Positions 26,263 to 37,324 of a stretch of 64,000 nucleotides of DNA are shown here, piece after piece (position 1 is the first letter of the stretch; each line of letters begins with the position of its first letter). The translations under genes were made by a program, and so were the position numbers. The stretch comes from Lepisosteus oculatus (lineage: Eukaryota > Chordata > Actinopteri > Semionotiformes > Lepisosteidae): NCBI RefSeq assembly GCF_040954835.1, contig NC_090698.1, positions 7,306,001 to 7,370,000 of the forward strand, given 5' to 3'. Under the pieces are notes generated by a model that made no database searches, was not told the origin of the DNA, and worked only from the letters and a program-made list of their open reading frames with translations.

Positions 26263-26353
26263 TCTACACTTGATCCTGTGCTGTTCTACACTGTCAGTGT
26301 TCTGTATACACTATAGCACCAGCTATGTCAAACGTATCGCTCAGTCCTAGTCC

Positions 26354-26640
26354 TAGTCGGCGGCAGAGTGGTGGCACTGTGGCTAAGGATCTGCGGCTGT
26401 ATCTGTAAAAGTTGCTTGCTCAAATCCTATGGCCACCAGAGGACTCCTATGCTGTTGGGCCAATGAGCAAGGCCCTTAACCCCAACTGCTCCAGGGGCAC
26501 TGTACAATGGCTGACCCTGTGCTCTGACCCCAAGCTTCTCTCCCTGTCTGTGTCTCATGTTTCCTTATGTTTCCATCCTTAGCTGTCCAGAGCCACTTTC
26601 CTTGTGTTACAGGACTTCATCCTGCACAATGAATCTTGTA
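26354..26640 (+). mobile_element. tRNA-derived SINE, copy 3
   Basis: GGTGGCACTGTGGCTAAGGATCTGCGGCTGT, in which the A-box is recognisable, then TTGGGCCAATGAGCAAGGCCC, CCCCAACTGCTCCAGGGGC and the CTCTCCCTGTCTGTGTCTC block. Older and more diverged than copies 1 and 2. It lies head to head with copy 2. Confidence 0.8.
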
Positions 26641-27340
26641 TACCAGCATTACGCCAAGGGATTTTTAAAGAACCTTTGAAACAACCGTTTCTGGGCTGTC
26701 AACAGCTGGTGTGGTGCTGACCTGGGTTCTGTGGTTCTGGCACTCAGTGGAGTGTCTGAAAACCCAGGTTCAGTGGTAACATGTACCTGTCACTGAGGTT
26801 CCCACAATGTTTCTCAACAAGCAGGGTGCCAAGACAGCGTAAAACCAGTTCATTTTAATTCACGTTGGCCTGAAACATCTAACATTCTCTGCATACTTTT
26901 CATGAGAAAAAAGAGTGGCTGCTTGCAACATTTCAAGTTCCCTTGAGTTGATCGAGAGTCCCGGGACTTGTCAGTGACAGTGATTTAAACCCTAGGTCCG
27001 TCAGGGACATAAGGCCCTCACTAATTTTGCCCCTGACAGGAGTGACAGGAGTGTAGTGTTTTGAGCTGAGGCGTAATCTGCTGTAAAATTTTAAAAAAAC
27101 AGACAACACTCACACACCTTCCTTTATCCATAAGTGAAGTGGTAAGGTTCAGCTGCTATTGCATAGGAAGAAAAAAACAAATTAGTTACCTTTTATAAAA
27201 CTAAAAGCTAAACAAGATACACTGTATATGAAATGGCTTCGCTTCTGCCTTCTGCTTTGAGAGCAACCACATAGCGCTGGTGTTTTTCCATCACGGGGCA
27301 GGAAAACACCGAGAAACAGCCATGTTCGTGAAACTTTCCA
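26641..27340. other. Intergenic
   Basis: No feature recognised. Confidence 0.4.
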
Positions 27341-27640
27341 GTGTCAGTGTCTCTGTTGTATGTGTGTGTGTGTGACAGTGTCTCTGGTGTATATGTGTGT
27401 GAGTCAGTGTATCTGGTGTATATGTGTGTGTGTGACAGTGTCTCCGGTGTATATGTGTGTGTCAGTGTCTCTGGTGTATATGTGTGTGTGTGTCAGTGTC
27501 TCTGGTATATGTGTGTGTGTGTGTCAGTGTCTCTGGTGTATATGTGTGTGTGTGTCAGTGTCTCTGGTATATGTGTGTGTGTGACAGTGTCTCTGGTGTA
27601 TATGTTTGTGAGACAGTGTCTCTGGTGTATATACATTTGC
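27341..27640 (+). repeat. TG-rich minisatellite, ~29-36 bp unit
   Basis: About nine copies of a unit made of CAGTGTCTCTGGTGTATA followed by a (TG)n run of variable length. The length variation comes from the TG run. Frames stay open on both strands because the unit lacks stops, so the Cys/Val-rich ORFs here are artefacts. Confidence 0.9.
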
Positions 27641-28256
27641 ATGTAGAGTAACCTCAGTTTCAAACATTCTACTTTGACTGGATCAGACTTAGCCACCAAT
27701 GAAATGGTTTCCTTCTTACTGTTATTCTAGTTTGGCAGATTAATACTAATAAAGTTGTACAACCCCTGGTAGAAATATTCATGGTACTACTAATAAAGAA
27801 CTAACAAATAAATGGCAATAATAAAATGCATAATGATTAACTGGTAAGCCACAAACAGCATGCCAATACCTGCAGATTATGTAAAACCACAGCGTATTGA
27901 GAGCTGAAAGAGGCTGGCATTCAACCAGCAGTCAACTAATTAAGGTCATGAGCAGCTGCGTGGGCAACAAAACCCAAATAACTACTGGTCCTTTAAGACT
28001 AACGTCACACCACGTCGCCAGGAGAAAAAGGGCTCTCACTTCACAGCTGGGTGATCCACTCCAGGTTTTTCCCGATACATTGCTTTACCAGGAAGGACTG
28101 TCACAGAAGCCAACATGGCCTCTCTTTCCTGCTTGACCTTTATCATCATGAACCATGCAGGGATCCGAGCAGTAATGGCATTGCTGATGGGGATGCAGCA
28201 GTAGGTTCTACACAAGAATCCGCTGCTCAATCCACAGACAGATCTGTATCATCCAT
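27641..28256. other. Intergenic
   Basis: No feature recognised. Confidence 0.4.
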
Positions 28257-28850
28257 CTTAATAATAATAATAGAAACAATTTACTCTTATACAGTGTTTT
28301 TCTGGACACTCCACTCTAAGGGCTTTACATTCAGTGAGGACTCCCTCCACCACCAGTGTGCAGCCCCACCTGGATGATGCAACTGCAACCATAGTGCACC
28401 AATTCACTCCCCACACACCAGCTCTCAGTGGGGAGAAGAACTGAGTGATGAAGCCAGTTCAGAGATAGAGATCATTAGGATTATTAGGAGGCCATGAGTG
28501 GTAAAGTCCAATGGGAATTTTGGCCAGGACACCGGGGTTACACCACTGCTCTTTTTGAGAAACGCCCTGGGATTTTTAATGACCACAGAGAGTCGGGACA
28601 TTGGTTTTACGTCTCATCCGGAAGGCTTCGCTTTTTATACAGTAAAGTGTCCCCCGTCACTACACTGTAGCATTAGGACCCACAAAGACTGCAGGGTGAG
28701 CGCCCCCTGCTGGTCCCACTAACACCTCTTCCAGCAGCAACCTTGGCTTTCCCAGGAGGTCTCCCACCCAGGTACTGGCCAGGTTCCCATGTGGTTGAGC
28801 TTCAGCAGGTTGCCAGTTGTGCGTTGCAGGGTAACATGGCTGCTGGCTTG
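28257..28850 (-). mobile_element. 5S-rRNA-derived SINE, near full length
   Basis: Read on the minus strand, the head contains GGCCAGTACCTGGGTGGGAG followed by ACCTCCTGGG, matching the 3' half of 5S rRNA (internal promoter region). The body follows: GCAGGGGGCGCTCACCCTGC, GTGGGTCCTAATGC, GGATGAGACGTAAAACC, CTCGAAA-like, TTAATAATCC-like. The tail is TATATAAG/ATTATTATTA-like (28258-28280 on the plus strand). Confidence 0.8.
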
Positions 28851-30729
28851 ACAGAGGCCTGGGAGACTGTCAGTGCTCAGTTCTTGGCTATATTAAGATT
28901 GACAGCGGACTGAGATTAACAATTTAGTAACTGTTTAAACTAAACCCGTTCCACTGAAACAGTCACGTTTCACACCTCAGTCTTCCTTCCCCTTCCCTCG
29001 GGACTGAAACCCGACGCTCAGAGCTCCCAGCCCGCGCTGCCTCTCCGGCTCCGGTCCGCCTGCTGCGCCCATGTCCTCGCCTCTGGGTTCCAAGAAAAAG
29101 GTCACCATGCGCAGATATGGGTGCCTACGCCGTCGTGGGCTGGGAGTGTGGTTTGCTAACACAGTCTCTGCAGTATGCCAGCTGGCTGTGCTGCCTTGCA
29201 CAGCCAAACTCCCCCGACATCCTCTGATGATTTGTTTCATTCCTTAAAAACAAAACTAGATGGCGTCTGCACAAACACCGGAGATACTTTTTGGTGCAAG
29301 TATATTTCCAGTGAATCTGCACGGGCTCACCCATGCACTGAGGGATTGCATCTACTCCACAAAGTGTTCATGGATTCTTATTTGCACTGTTCTCTCGGGA
29401 TGTGAACTGTACACAAAAGACAAAGGTGTTTTGAGGGGGGGTGCGTGTGTGTGTGTTTGGATCGGATCGAAAGCAGCAGTCCTGTGTTTGCAGATTTAAG
29501 TGTCTGTTTCCCACCTTACAGTGAGGCCCAGCTCCCTTTGCTCTGCATGTCCTGCGTACGTCGATTTGCAGCAGAAAAACACCAAGACACGCAGAGAGGC
29601 AGTGGCCTTGCTGTCAGGAGCGTACTGTCTGGGGAGCGTCTTTGTGTGGTGAGGTACTGTTACTGTCATCGCATCTGTGCGGTCAGGCCTGGATGAGCAT
29701 CAGGTTTGACATTGTGAAACCCCGTATGTGCCCGCGTGGGAGTTGGTGTGTGAGTGGGAGTGGGAATGCAGACATTCTGTGGGCACCAGAAGCTGGGGCT
29801 GGTTTTCGGCACTCACTAGGCTACAGCCAATGTGCTGTTTTGCAGAGGTGAAAGGTCGGGAAAGAAAAGGAAACGGCTGTCATGATTCTTTCCAGATCTG
29901 CTGCTTTGATTGAGCACGGGTCGCCGTCTCTCTTAAAGGTCAAAGGATGACCTGCTGGAAAATGTTTGTTTTATGTGCTGCTGCAATGTCACAGGAAGTT
30001 GCTTTGATGGTGTTTTAAAACTCTGTGGGGTGTATGCAAGCGCACCATCAGCAGGGACGCTTCTGCGCCCGTGGCAGAGTACTCGTATGACTGTTCCGCC
30101 GTTGTGTGTGCGGTCTCTGCGCGAGTCATTCTGGGACCGAGCGCCCTATGTCAGAGCTACATTAGCATGCTGCGCTGTCTTATTTCTCCTTCCTGTTTGT
30201 TGCCAACTCAAAACAGGACAGCTCCGAAAAGAAGTGTCATCTGTTTCTAACTGTGCCGAAACCCAGAGATACCCCACACATTGTGCGTAAGTGTTGTCTG
30301 TGAGAAGGGAACCCTCAATTTTCATTTTCAAAAAAGAGCACTATGACAGCATGAAAGAGTCTCCATAGCAAACCAGTCAGGACAGGAGCCCAGGTTACAC
30401 TGTGCTCCGGGCTTGTGTGATGTGGCCTTCCTTGATTTCTCTCTTAATCCAAGAGGTGAAGCAATTTCTCTCTTCTCCAGCTGTGCCGCTGTGCTGTGGG
30501 GACTCTGGGGGAATTGGCTGTTGTGTCGCCCACACTGGGGCTGCACTACAGTGGGGAATGAAGGGGCCCTCTCCTTTATGTAAAGCACATGGCAGTCTTT
30601 AGCTGGAAAAACCCCATATGAATATGATTACCATTTTAATTACTATTAACACTGAAAATACTAGCTATGATCAAATAGCCAACCCTATATTACTCCCAAT
30701 ATTTTTATAGCTGTTGTTATTATTATCCG
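28851..30729. other. Intergenic, partly CpG-rich
   Basis: Moderately GC/CpG-rich from about 28980 to 30150. No ORF has a family resemblance. It could be the CpG island of an unrecognised non-coding transcript; nothing stronger is visible. Confidence 0.3.
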
Positions 30730-30905
30730 ACTTGACAAATAATTATAATTGCTTACATTTATATAGCGCTTTTCCTTACACTCCACTCAAAGCGTGTTAC
30801 AGGTCATGGGGACTCCCCTCCACCACCACCAGTGTGTAGCCCCACCTGGATGATGCGACGACAGCCATAGTGCACCAGAACGCTCACCATACACCAGTTA
30901 TATCA
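30730..30905 (-). mobile_element. 5S-derived SINE, 3' fragment
   Basis: Tail half only: ATTGCTTACATTTATATAGC, GCGCTTTTCCTTACACTCC, CCACCACCACCAGTGTGTAG, GGATGATGCGACGACAGCC, ending at CACCAGTTATA. The 5S-like head is absent. Confidence 0.8.
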
Positions 30906-31096
30906 CAATTATACCAGGCCATCTTTCTTCTCTTACTATCAGTCGATTATGGTGTTATAAACTATGTTTGTGTAATAAGTCATGGCTATGTTGTAACATG
31001 ATAGATGTGATGTGTAATGTTTTAAGATGTATTGAGATGTATAGAAGATTTAAAACAAATACAATTAACATCAAACAAAAATCTACAGACATTTAT

Positions 31097-31560
31097 AATA
31101 ATAACAACAATTGCTTGTAGTTATATCACGCATTTCCAGATGTGCTTTATAGGATGTTCACCACACCCAAGCTATTAGTGGGGAGGAGAACAGAGTGATG
31201 AACCCAATTTATAGATGGGGATTATTAGGATTATCAATGAGAAATTTAGCCAGGACACCAGGGTTACACCCCTACTCTTTTCAAGAAACAGCCTGGGATG
31301 TTTTCAGGACCTCAGTTTTACATCTCATCCAAAGAACAGTGCCCTTTTACAGTACAGTATCCTCATCACTATACAGGGGCATTAGGACCCACATGGACCA
31401 AAGGGTGAGCAACCCCTGCTGGCCCCACTAACATCTCTTCCAGCAGCAACCTTAGTTTTACCCAGGAGGTCTCCCCTCCAGGTACTGACCAGGCTCACAC
31501 CCGCTGAGCTTCAGTGGGCTGCCAGCTGGGCATTGCAGGGAGACATGGCTGCTTCAGTCA
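31097..31560 (-). mobile_element. 5S-derived SINE, third copy
   Basis: Has the tail (TAATAATAACAACAATTGC), lacks part of the 3' body, and then the full body and 5S-like head: CCAGGAGGTCTCCCCTCCAG then GTACTGACCAGG on the plus strand, i.e. the reverse complement of the 5S promoter-region sequence. Same orientation as the two copies upstream. Confidence 0.8.
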
Positions 31561-32390
31561 TACAGCCAGTCTATCACATCCACCAGCTTCAGAGAAGAGG
31601 TGACTGGTGGGGCTTCAGTGGAAACTGTCGCTGAGCAGACTGGTAATCAGCAGCTCTGGTCTCGGTTCTGTAGAAGTGTGCAGGGCGCTGGAAGGGCTCT
31701 GATCTTCAGAGGAAGGCGACTGAGGTGGTGGGTGGACGGGGGGACGGGGAGGGGGTGCTGAGACGCTGAGACAGTGCTTGTGTTTGTGGGTTGGGGGGGA
31801 TTTCCAAACCTCACACACAACTCTATCAAGTGTGCACCTCCTCCTCCCCCTCAAGGCCTAGAGTACATCATCTCCGATACACATGCTGACAGTCAAAGAC
31901 AGACACATGCTGGCAGCCATCATCAAGGCCTGCTGGGCTTTTTAAGGTACAACTGGGGGGGGCGGGGACGGACGTGTTCCAATCTCCTACCCCCCTCCCA
32001 CTTCCCATCAATCAGAATCCACCAGCCTCCAGCACGGCTAAGGAATACAACTCTGGGATACCCCATTGGAGCCCCCGCCCCACCCCCGACACACACACAG
32101 AGGGGAACACAGAGTCCTGTGCCACCACTCCCATCACACCAGCTGTGCTGCTGCACCGCAAATACAGTGGGAGGGAGAGCTTCCAACATCACAGCTTTGC
32201 CCAGACCAAGGGTGGGCCAGAACACAGGGAAGGAGACTTCCTATCCAGCCTGTCCTTCAGAGCCAAGTGGGCCCAAGCCTGGGTCTCGTGTGACATGAGT
32301 CTCAAGAAACTGGGGGTGCCCAGTGGATACAATTCCCTTCATGGATACACGTATATGTATATATTTCTATACTGTATGTACATGTGTACA
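31561..32390. other. Intergenic, C-rich
   Basis: Long overlapping ORFs on both strands (31774-32423) come from low stop density in C-rich sequence. They show no domain or family resemblance and start without a supportable exon context. Confidence 0.35.
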
Positions 32391-33035
32391 GGAAGAGGTA
32401 AAGGTTTATTCCATGCTGAATGAAGAAGAATAGAAACACAATGTTTCAGCTGTGGATTCTTCTGCAGGTGACAAGAGTCCACACCCAAAATGTTGTGTCT
32501 CTTTTCATTTCCTTTCAACATGGAATACACTTTCTGTCACTAAGCGTTCTTTCCGGATCCTATGCAGATGATACGATCCGGGGTTGAGTGAGGAAACACT
32601 GGGAAAAAAAGCATGCAGGATACGGGAATAAAAACAGGGGGGCGTGTCCAAGGAGTGCTGGTTGTCGGGGAGGTGTAAGCGAGGGAAACAATCCAGGCAC
32701 GAGTCTAAAGAGAAATCCAAAATCAGGGCACAAGTCCAAGGCCAGGCGATCCATCCAAGACAGAAGATTAAAAACCAGAGCCGGGTCGGGACCGGCGGGG
32801 GGAAAGGGAACAGAAACAGAAACTAAAACCATAATGCATCCAGGTCCCGGGCTCGCATGATGCCAGAACCAATGCAGGGCCCTTATTAGCGTCAGCGTCT
32901 GGCTTTTAAGGGGGAACTGAAAAGGGCCTGGAACAGGGAACAGGTGCGGGGAATGAGGCAAACAGGGAAGGGCTTGCGATCGTGACACTTTCACCTGTTC
33001 CTTTGCAGTCTGTGTACCCTAACGCAGCTACCTAA
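32391..33035. mobile_element. Fold-back element interrupted by a solo LTR
   Basis: Left arm GGTAAAGGTTTATTCCATGC at 32396, centre with CACAATGTTTCAGCTGTGGA, right arm starting TTTCAACATGGAAT. The right arm is broken at 32534 by an LTR and resumes at 32988 with CTTTCACCTGTTCCTTTGCAG through to CGCAGCTACCTAACC. The outer end of the left arm is missing. Confidence 0.7.
32535..32987 (-). mobile_element. Solo LTR, Gypsy-like (453 bp), nested
   Basis: Ends TGTCAC...GTGACA, with a 5-bp duplication CTTTC at 32530-32534 and 32988-32992. Read on the minus strand it has CCTTAAAAGCC as a TATA-like box and ends with CGGAAAGAACGCTTAGTGACA-like sequence. It is inserted inside an older fold-back element, giving a relative age. 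A partial relative lies at 9359-9590. Confidence 0.78.
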
Positions 33036-33122
33036 CCTCTACAAACCTACAAACTACAAACCTCTTTGTATACATACGTATATATGTGTATGTATAAATG
33101 TATATAGGCATAATGTATATGT

Positions 33123-33225
33123 AGTTCAGGTGGGCAGCTGCGTCAGCATGCGTAGGCTGCAAAGGAACAAGTAATAGGTTTATTCCATTTCTTCTTTTTT
33201 TCAGCAAGGAATAAACCTATTACTT
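33123..33225. mobile_element. Fold-back element, copy D (centre deleted)
   Basis: Full left end, AGTTCAGGTGGGCAGCTGCG then CAGCATGCGTAGGCTGCAAAG, followed by AAGTAATAGGTTTATTCC and its complement GGAATAAACCTATTACTT. The usual centre is missing. Flanked by 13-bp duplications, ATAATGTATATGT, at 33110-33122 and 33226-33238. Confidence 0.78.
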
Positions 33226-33238
33226 ATAATGTATATGT

Positions 33239-34087
33239 GTATGTACTTTATGTAAAAATGTATACAGTATATGTATATAGATGTACATGAATTCTTTGTT
33301 CTCAGGCACAGTCTTGGTGAAAAGAGTAATAATTCAGGCACACTGGTTAAAAAATTACACATAGTAAACTACACACAACATAACCATACAATATGTTACA
33401 CTATGTAAAAACTTTTAAATAAGGTGTCCCAGAGGCCTTACATCCTAACCACCCAGAAAAACCTCAGACTGCTACAAATTTCACTCAAAATAACGCCTAC
33501 AAAGGCCAAAAGAAGAGATAAGCTACCTTCTAAACTAAACAGAATACAACTTGCGGTTAAATCTCTCTCTCTGCAAACCTGGATGCCACAAAGTGAATTA
33601 GAGCCTATTCTATTCTAAAAATGCACCCAGGAGAGGCTGTTTTAACTGTGAGGTTCTTTACACAGGTAATCCAAGTTTCTAACAGCAGCAGAATAGCAAG
33701 CTCACTTAATAAGGCTAAAATACTTCGCTCCAATCTGGTGTTTCTGAATGCTCTAAATAAAGAGCTCTTGCCTTCGATATCTTCATTTTCCTCTCCCTTT
33801 ACCCTCTCTCCTCCCTCTCTCGTTCTCTGGCTCCCTGTTTTATCCCCTGTTCCTGGACTGTTAGTTTACACTTAATAATTTACCCAGAACTTAATTGACT
33901 AAAGTAAACTAAGGTCAATTTTATGATCACTCTGATCTCCCTCCGCAAACTTTGAAGCTGGAAATGTTGACACTAGCCAGGTGTCCCGATTATTTCTACA
34001 TTCACTTCATAACAATATGTATATATGCATATATTGAAGATGTTCATATATTGCACATATTGCATGAAGATGCATGAATTGAAGATG
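33239..34087. other. Intergenic, AT-rich
   Basis: TATATG-rich stretches at 33060-33290 and 34010-34060. No gene recognised. Confidence 0.4.
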
Positions 34088-34190
34088 TAGCTAACTGCAT
34101 CAGTTTGCGTATGCAGCATATGTTAATATAAGGGAAGAAAGAAAACACAACATTTCGGCCGTGGAGCCTTCTTCAGGTGGACAAGGTGTA
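34088..34190. mobile_element. Fold-back element, copy E (degenerate)
   Basis: GTAGCTAACTGCATCAGTTTGCG is an eroded left end; ACAACATTTCGGCCGTGGAG then CCTTCTTCAGGTG is the diagnostic centre. The right arm is absent. Confidence 0.6.
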
Positions 34191-36839
34191 GATATGCAGC
34201 CGAGATCACTGCATTGTAAGGATCCCATGTCTGGCGGAGACCAGGAGGAAATGCGCTGTTGCACTGTGTGTGTGCTGTGTATCTATTGTGTGAAGGTGCG
34301 GCAGGGACATGTGCCTGTGTGAGAGGGAGAGAGAGAATGCGTGTATTTACATCTCAATGAGAGCTTGATAGCGGGGTCACTGACCTCGGCATCAAGGTCT
34401 ATTCTCGTTGCCTTCGCCCTCAACAACTGCCCCTATCCCCACCATAGCGAAGGGCTAGGAGTCACGACGTGCGCAAGAACAATGACTGCACAGCTCAGAG
34501 CATCGGCAGTTTATTTAGATGTTGTTCTTGTGTCTTTCTAACGTTTATTACTCTGATCGTCATGACGACAACGCGCGTCATTATTTTTGGCTGACGTCAT
34601 TTGACGCTTTCGCTTCATTGTTGTTTTCACCTGCTACGACTGCAGGCTGCTACTACTGCTACGGCGACTTAACTACCGGCACGCAGAATCTAATTTTTAG
34701 CCCTCCAATATTCAGAAATCTGTATTGAATTACAAGGTCTGAGCACTGCCACAGGTAACATTTTGGTTTGGATAATTCGCTTGTCTCGCGTTTTATTAGA
34801 CCGTAAAAACACCCCCTTTCCTGTGGCTCTGCTCCTGAACATAGCTGAAGTCAGATCTGAGATTCCAGCCCAACTGCTCCTCTCTCTCCGTACCTGCGAA
34901 GCGCGCACCCGCCTTGCCGCCGCGGGCACGCCTGACAGGGTCTGGGCGCGTTCTCGCAAGAGCACCCGCCCCCACTCCCCACTCCCCAACCTCCCCCTCC
35001 TTCGGGAAAATCGGCTAATTCGGATTTAAGTTATTTAAGGTCCCCTTATTAAGCCCTTAGCGCCCTACCCATTGTTCCCTGGATGGCGTGTCATTAAGGC
35101 CGGACGAGGGAAAAGAGATCTCCGCGCTTCGCTGGAGTGTGTCCGCGCCGGTGACAATTGGGGCAGAGCTCCCACGCCGCTTCAGGAGAGGATAGTATTG
35201 TTGTGGAGATTTTTTTCTTAAGGAATAAGGCGTGTGTATGTGTCGGGGGGGATGGGGAATGTGACAATAGAGAGACAATAGCTCGTTACTGGAATTATTT
35301 AAGCTCCTACACACTTGTCTGCATCCCATTAGTGTCGTTTACTTTCAGAGTTCTAGGGATATAATGTCACGATGAAATGACCCCCGAGAGGAGGTACACG
35401 GCACACCTACGACTGAAGTAAAGTTTCCACGCCGACGTCCGAGCACGGTCACCGAGGACAGGCGGGTGTGGGCGTCTCTCGGATGAGGATCTGACTGCTC
35501 GGCCCTGTTCGCAAGAGAAAGTGTTAACTCTGCTGAAATCACTTCTCACTTGACCGCTTGTTTGGCTGTGTATTGGAGCCGCCGGGGGGCACAATGGCTG
35601 CCACGCGTGTCCGCCTGGTGGTGGGAAGAAGGGAGTCCCCTCTTCCACGCCAAGCGCCACTTTGGGCTGAAACGCGCTATATGAACAGAGCTTTACAGCG
35701 AAAGTTCGGGAAGGGGCGTCAACGGCCGCGGTCCAGCAGCCTCAACCGACAGCAATTCAAATACTGCGCGTGACCCCCTTCTCTCCCTCGCGCGTCTCTC
35801 CTCCACCCCGTGTCCACCTCTGCGGTCACTCCTCAGTCCCCGGCTCCGTGTCCTGGGGGCAGGAGGGTAGCCCTCAGCCAGGCGGGTTAAGCCAAATCAA
35901 TCGGAACCGTAAAGACTCGATACATGCCTTTTTAAAACGCCCAATTCTCGGCTGTTGTCATTCCTAGTGAACGTGTGCTTATCGACTGGACGCATTCCGT
36001 GGTTTTTGTTTTTGTTTTTTTCTTTCCTTTCGTCCTCAAATCCAATCGCTTTTCGCGGCGGTCTGGCACTTTCGAACAAGTCTCGATCTTTCTCGGAACT
36101 TGTATCAGTGGCGCCAAAGCCTCTATAACGGTTCTGCCTCTTCCTTCCACCCAGGTCTGGGGCTGAGTGGTGTGAGTGATATATGAGTGATGATAATTGG
36201 AGATACCACATACATCTAGATATTCACTGACACGCACGGAGAGACACAAATTTACCACATGAAAGTCTGCACAGTCGGCATGGAGACAAGACAACAACTT
36301 TAGGAACTTTTAGGTTTGAAAAAAAAAAGTCACCCAGCTTTGGAAAAAAAAAGGTATTTTAAGATGTTAGGTGGAAAGATCGAACATCCTCTTTAAGAAG
36401 ATACCATCTTTATCGGGTCATTTTCTCCGTTTTACAGCCCCCCACACAGGATAATCAACTGCCAGCCTCACAGACGCACCGCTCTTTCTCCTTCTCAGCT
36501 CTGAAATAACTACCGGAGTAGCGGTTCCATTGGAATATTTTTTTTATTATTATTAATAGGACAGACAATTTCCATCTGCCATCTAATAGCTACTATTAGA
36601 GCTTCAAAGCTACTGTTATGAAGAAAGTATGAGAAAACATGCCGGCAGGTGATATGAACCGCATTGCCCGCAGCCTCGGCCCTGCGCCTCAAGAGGCGGG
36701 CACGAACAAAGCTGGAGCTAAACAGGGGTGAAGGCTGGACTGGGAGGACGGGCTACACGGAATCGCGGTCGAGGCGGATGGGGCCCTTCACGCGCGCTCA
36801 GAGGAGCTGGAAACGAGGAACACGCGCGCCCCCGATCCC
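34191..36839. other. Upstream region of the bHLH gene, CpG-rich in patches
   Basis: CpG-dense blocks at about 34880-35010 and 35380-35840. ORFs on both strands have no family resemblance. Plausibly regulatory or 5' non-coding DNA of the HES-type gene, but no element can be named. Confidence 0.3.
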
Positions 36840-37028
36840 ACACTCCGCTCCTCTCTCTGCGCCTATCCTTTCTCCTTGTGTCTCCCGTCCTCCCAGCCCA
36901 TCGGCCCTCGGCTGCGTCTCCTGTCTCCTCTTCCTCTCCCTTTTTTTCCCTCGCCGCTCCTGCTCTCTTCCTCTATCCTGTTCTCCCCACTCTGCCTCCT
37001 CTCTCTCCTCTCACTCCCCTCTTCCAGC
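36840..37028 (+). promoter_or_regulatory. ~190-bp pyrimidine-rich tract ending in a possible acceptor
   Basis: Nearly all C and T (CTCCTCTCTCTGC, CTCCTGTCTCCTCTTCCTC, CTCTCTCCTCTCACTCCCC) and ending CTCTTCCAG|CGGCC at 37027/37028. It could be a CT-rich core promoter / triplex-prone element or a long polypyrimidine tract of an intron in the 5' UTR of the bHLH gene. The two readings cannot be separated here. Confidence 0.4.
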
Positions 37029-37042
37029 GGCCGGGTAGAGAC

Positions 37043-37050
37043 TGTGGGAA
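37043..37050 (+). promoter_or_regulatory. Candidate RBPJ/CSL (Notch) site
   Basis: TGTGGGAA matches the YGTGRGAA consensus, 275 bp before the bHLH gene start codon. Confidence 0.35.
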
Positions 37051-37288
37051 AGTGCGTGGAAGCCCGGACCCACACATTGTCATGCAAATTCAGGACCCCG
37101 AAGAAGGGCAGTGTGGGGGTGGGGGGCTGTTATATGTAGCCAGTGTGTGAGTCGCATTCAACACTGCGAAAAGCGCACCAAACGCGCAACTCTCGGGCTC
37201 CCCGGCAGCGCTTGTGCGAGGGCACTGCGGTCACTCGGGACGAGAGGGAAACTCGTTATTGCTCACCCGTACATTTTCCACAGTCGTG

Positions 37289-37300
37289 CACGCGTGGGAA
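37289..37300 (+). promoter_or_regulatory. Overlapping HES class-C site and RBPJ/CSL site
   Basis: CACGCGTGGGAA contains CACGCG, the class-C target of HES-family repressors, overlapping CGTGGGAA, the optimal RBPJ site, 25 bp before the start codon. If transcription starts upstream the site is in the 5' UTR. Binding is untested. Confidence 0.4.
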
Positions 37301-37324
37301 GCCACACGTAAATACGCAAGCAAC

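Noticed and set aside
27341-27640. Possible CRISPR-like array because of regular spacing
   Set aside because: Units are contiguous tandem repeats without unique spacers, and the genome is vertebrate.
27341-27699. Cys/Val-rich ORFs on both strands
   Set aside because: Low-complexity TG minisatellite translated in open frames; no start context or family.
31774-32423. 174-aa and 149-aa Pro/His-rich ORFs
   Set aside because: Overlapping frames on both strands in C-rich DNA, no domain, no splice context.
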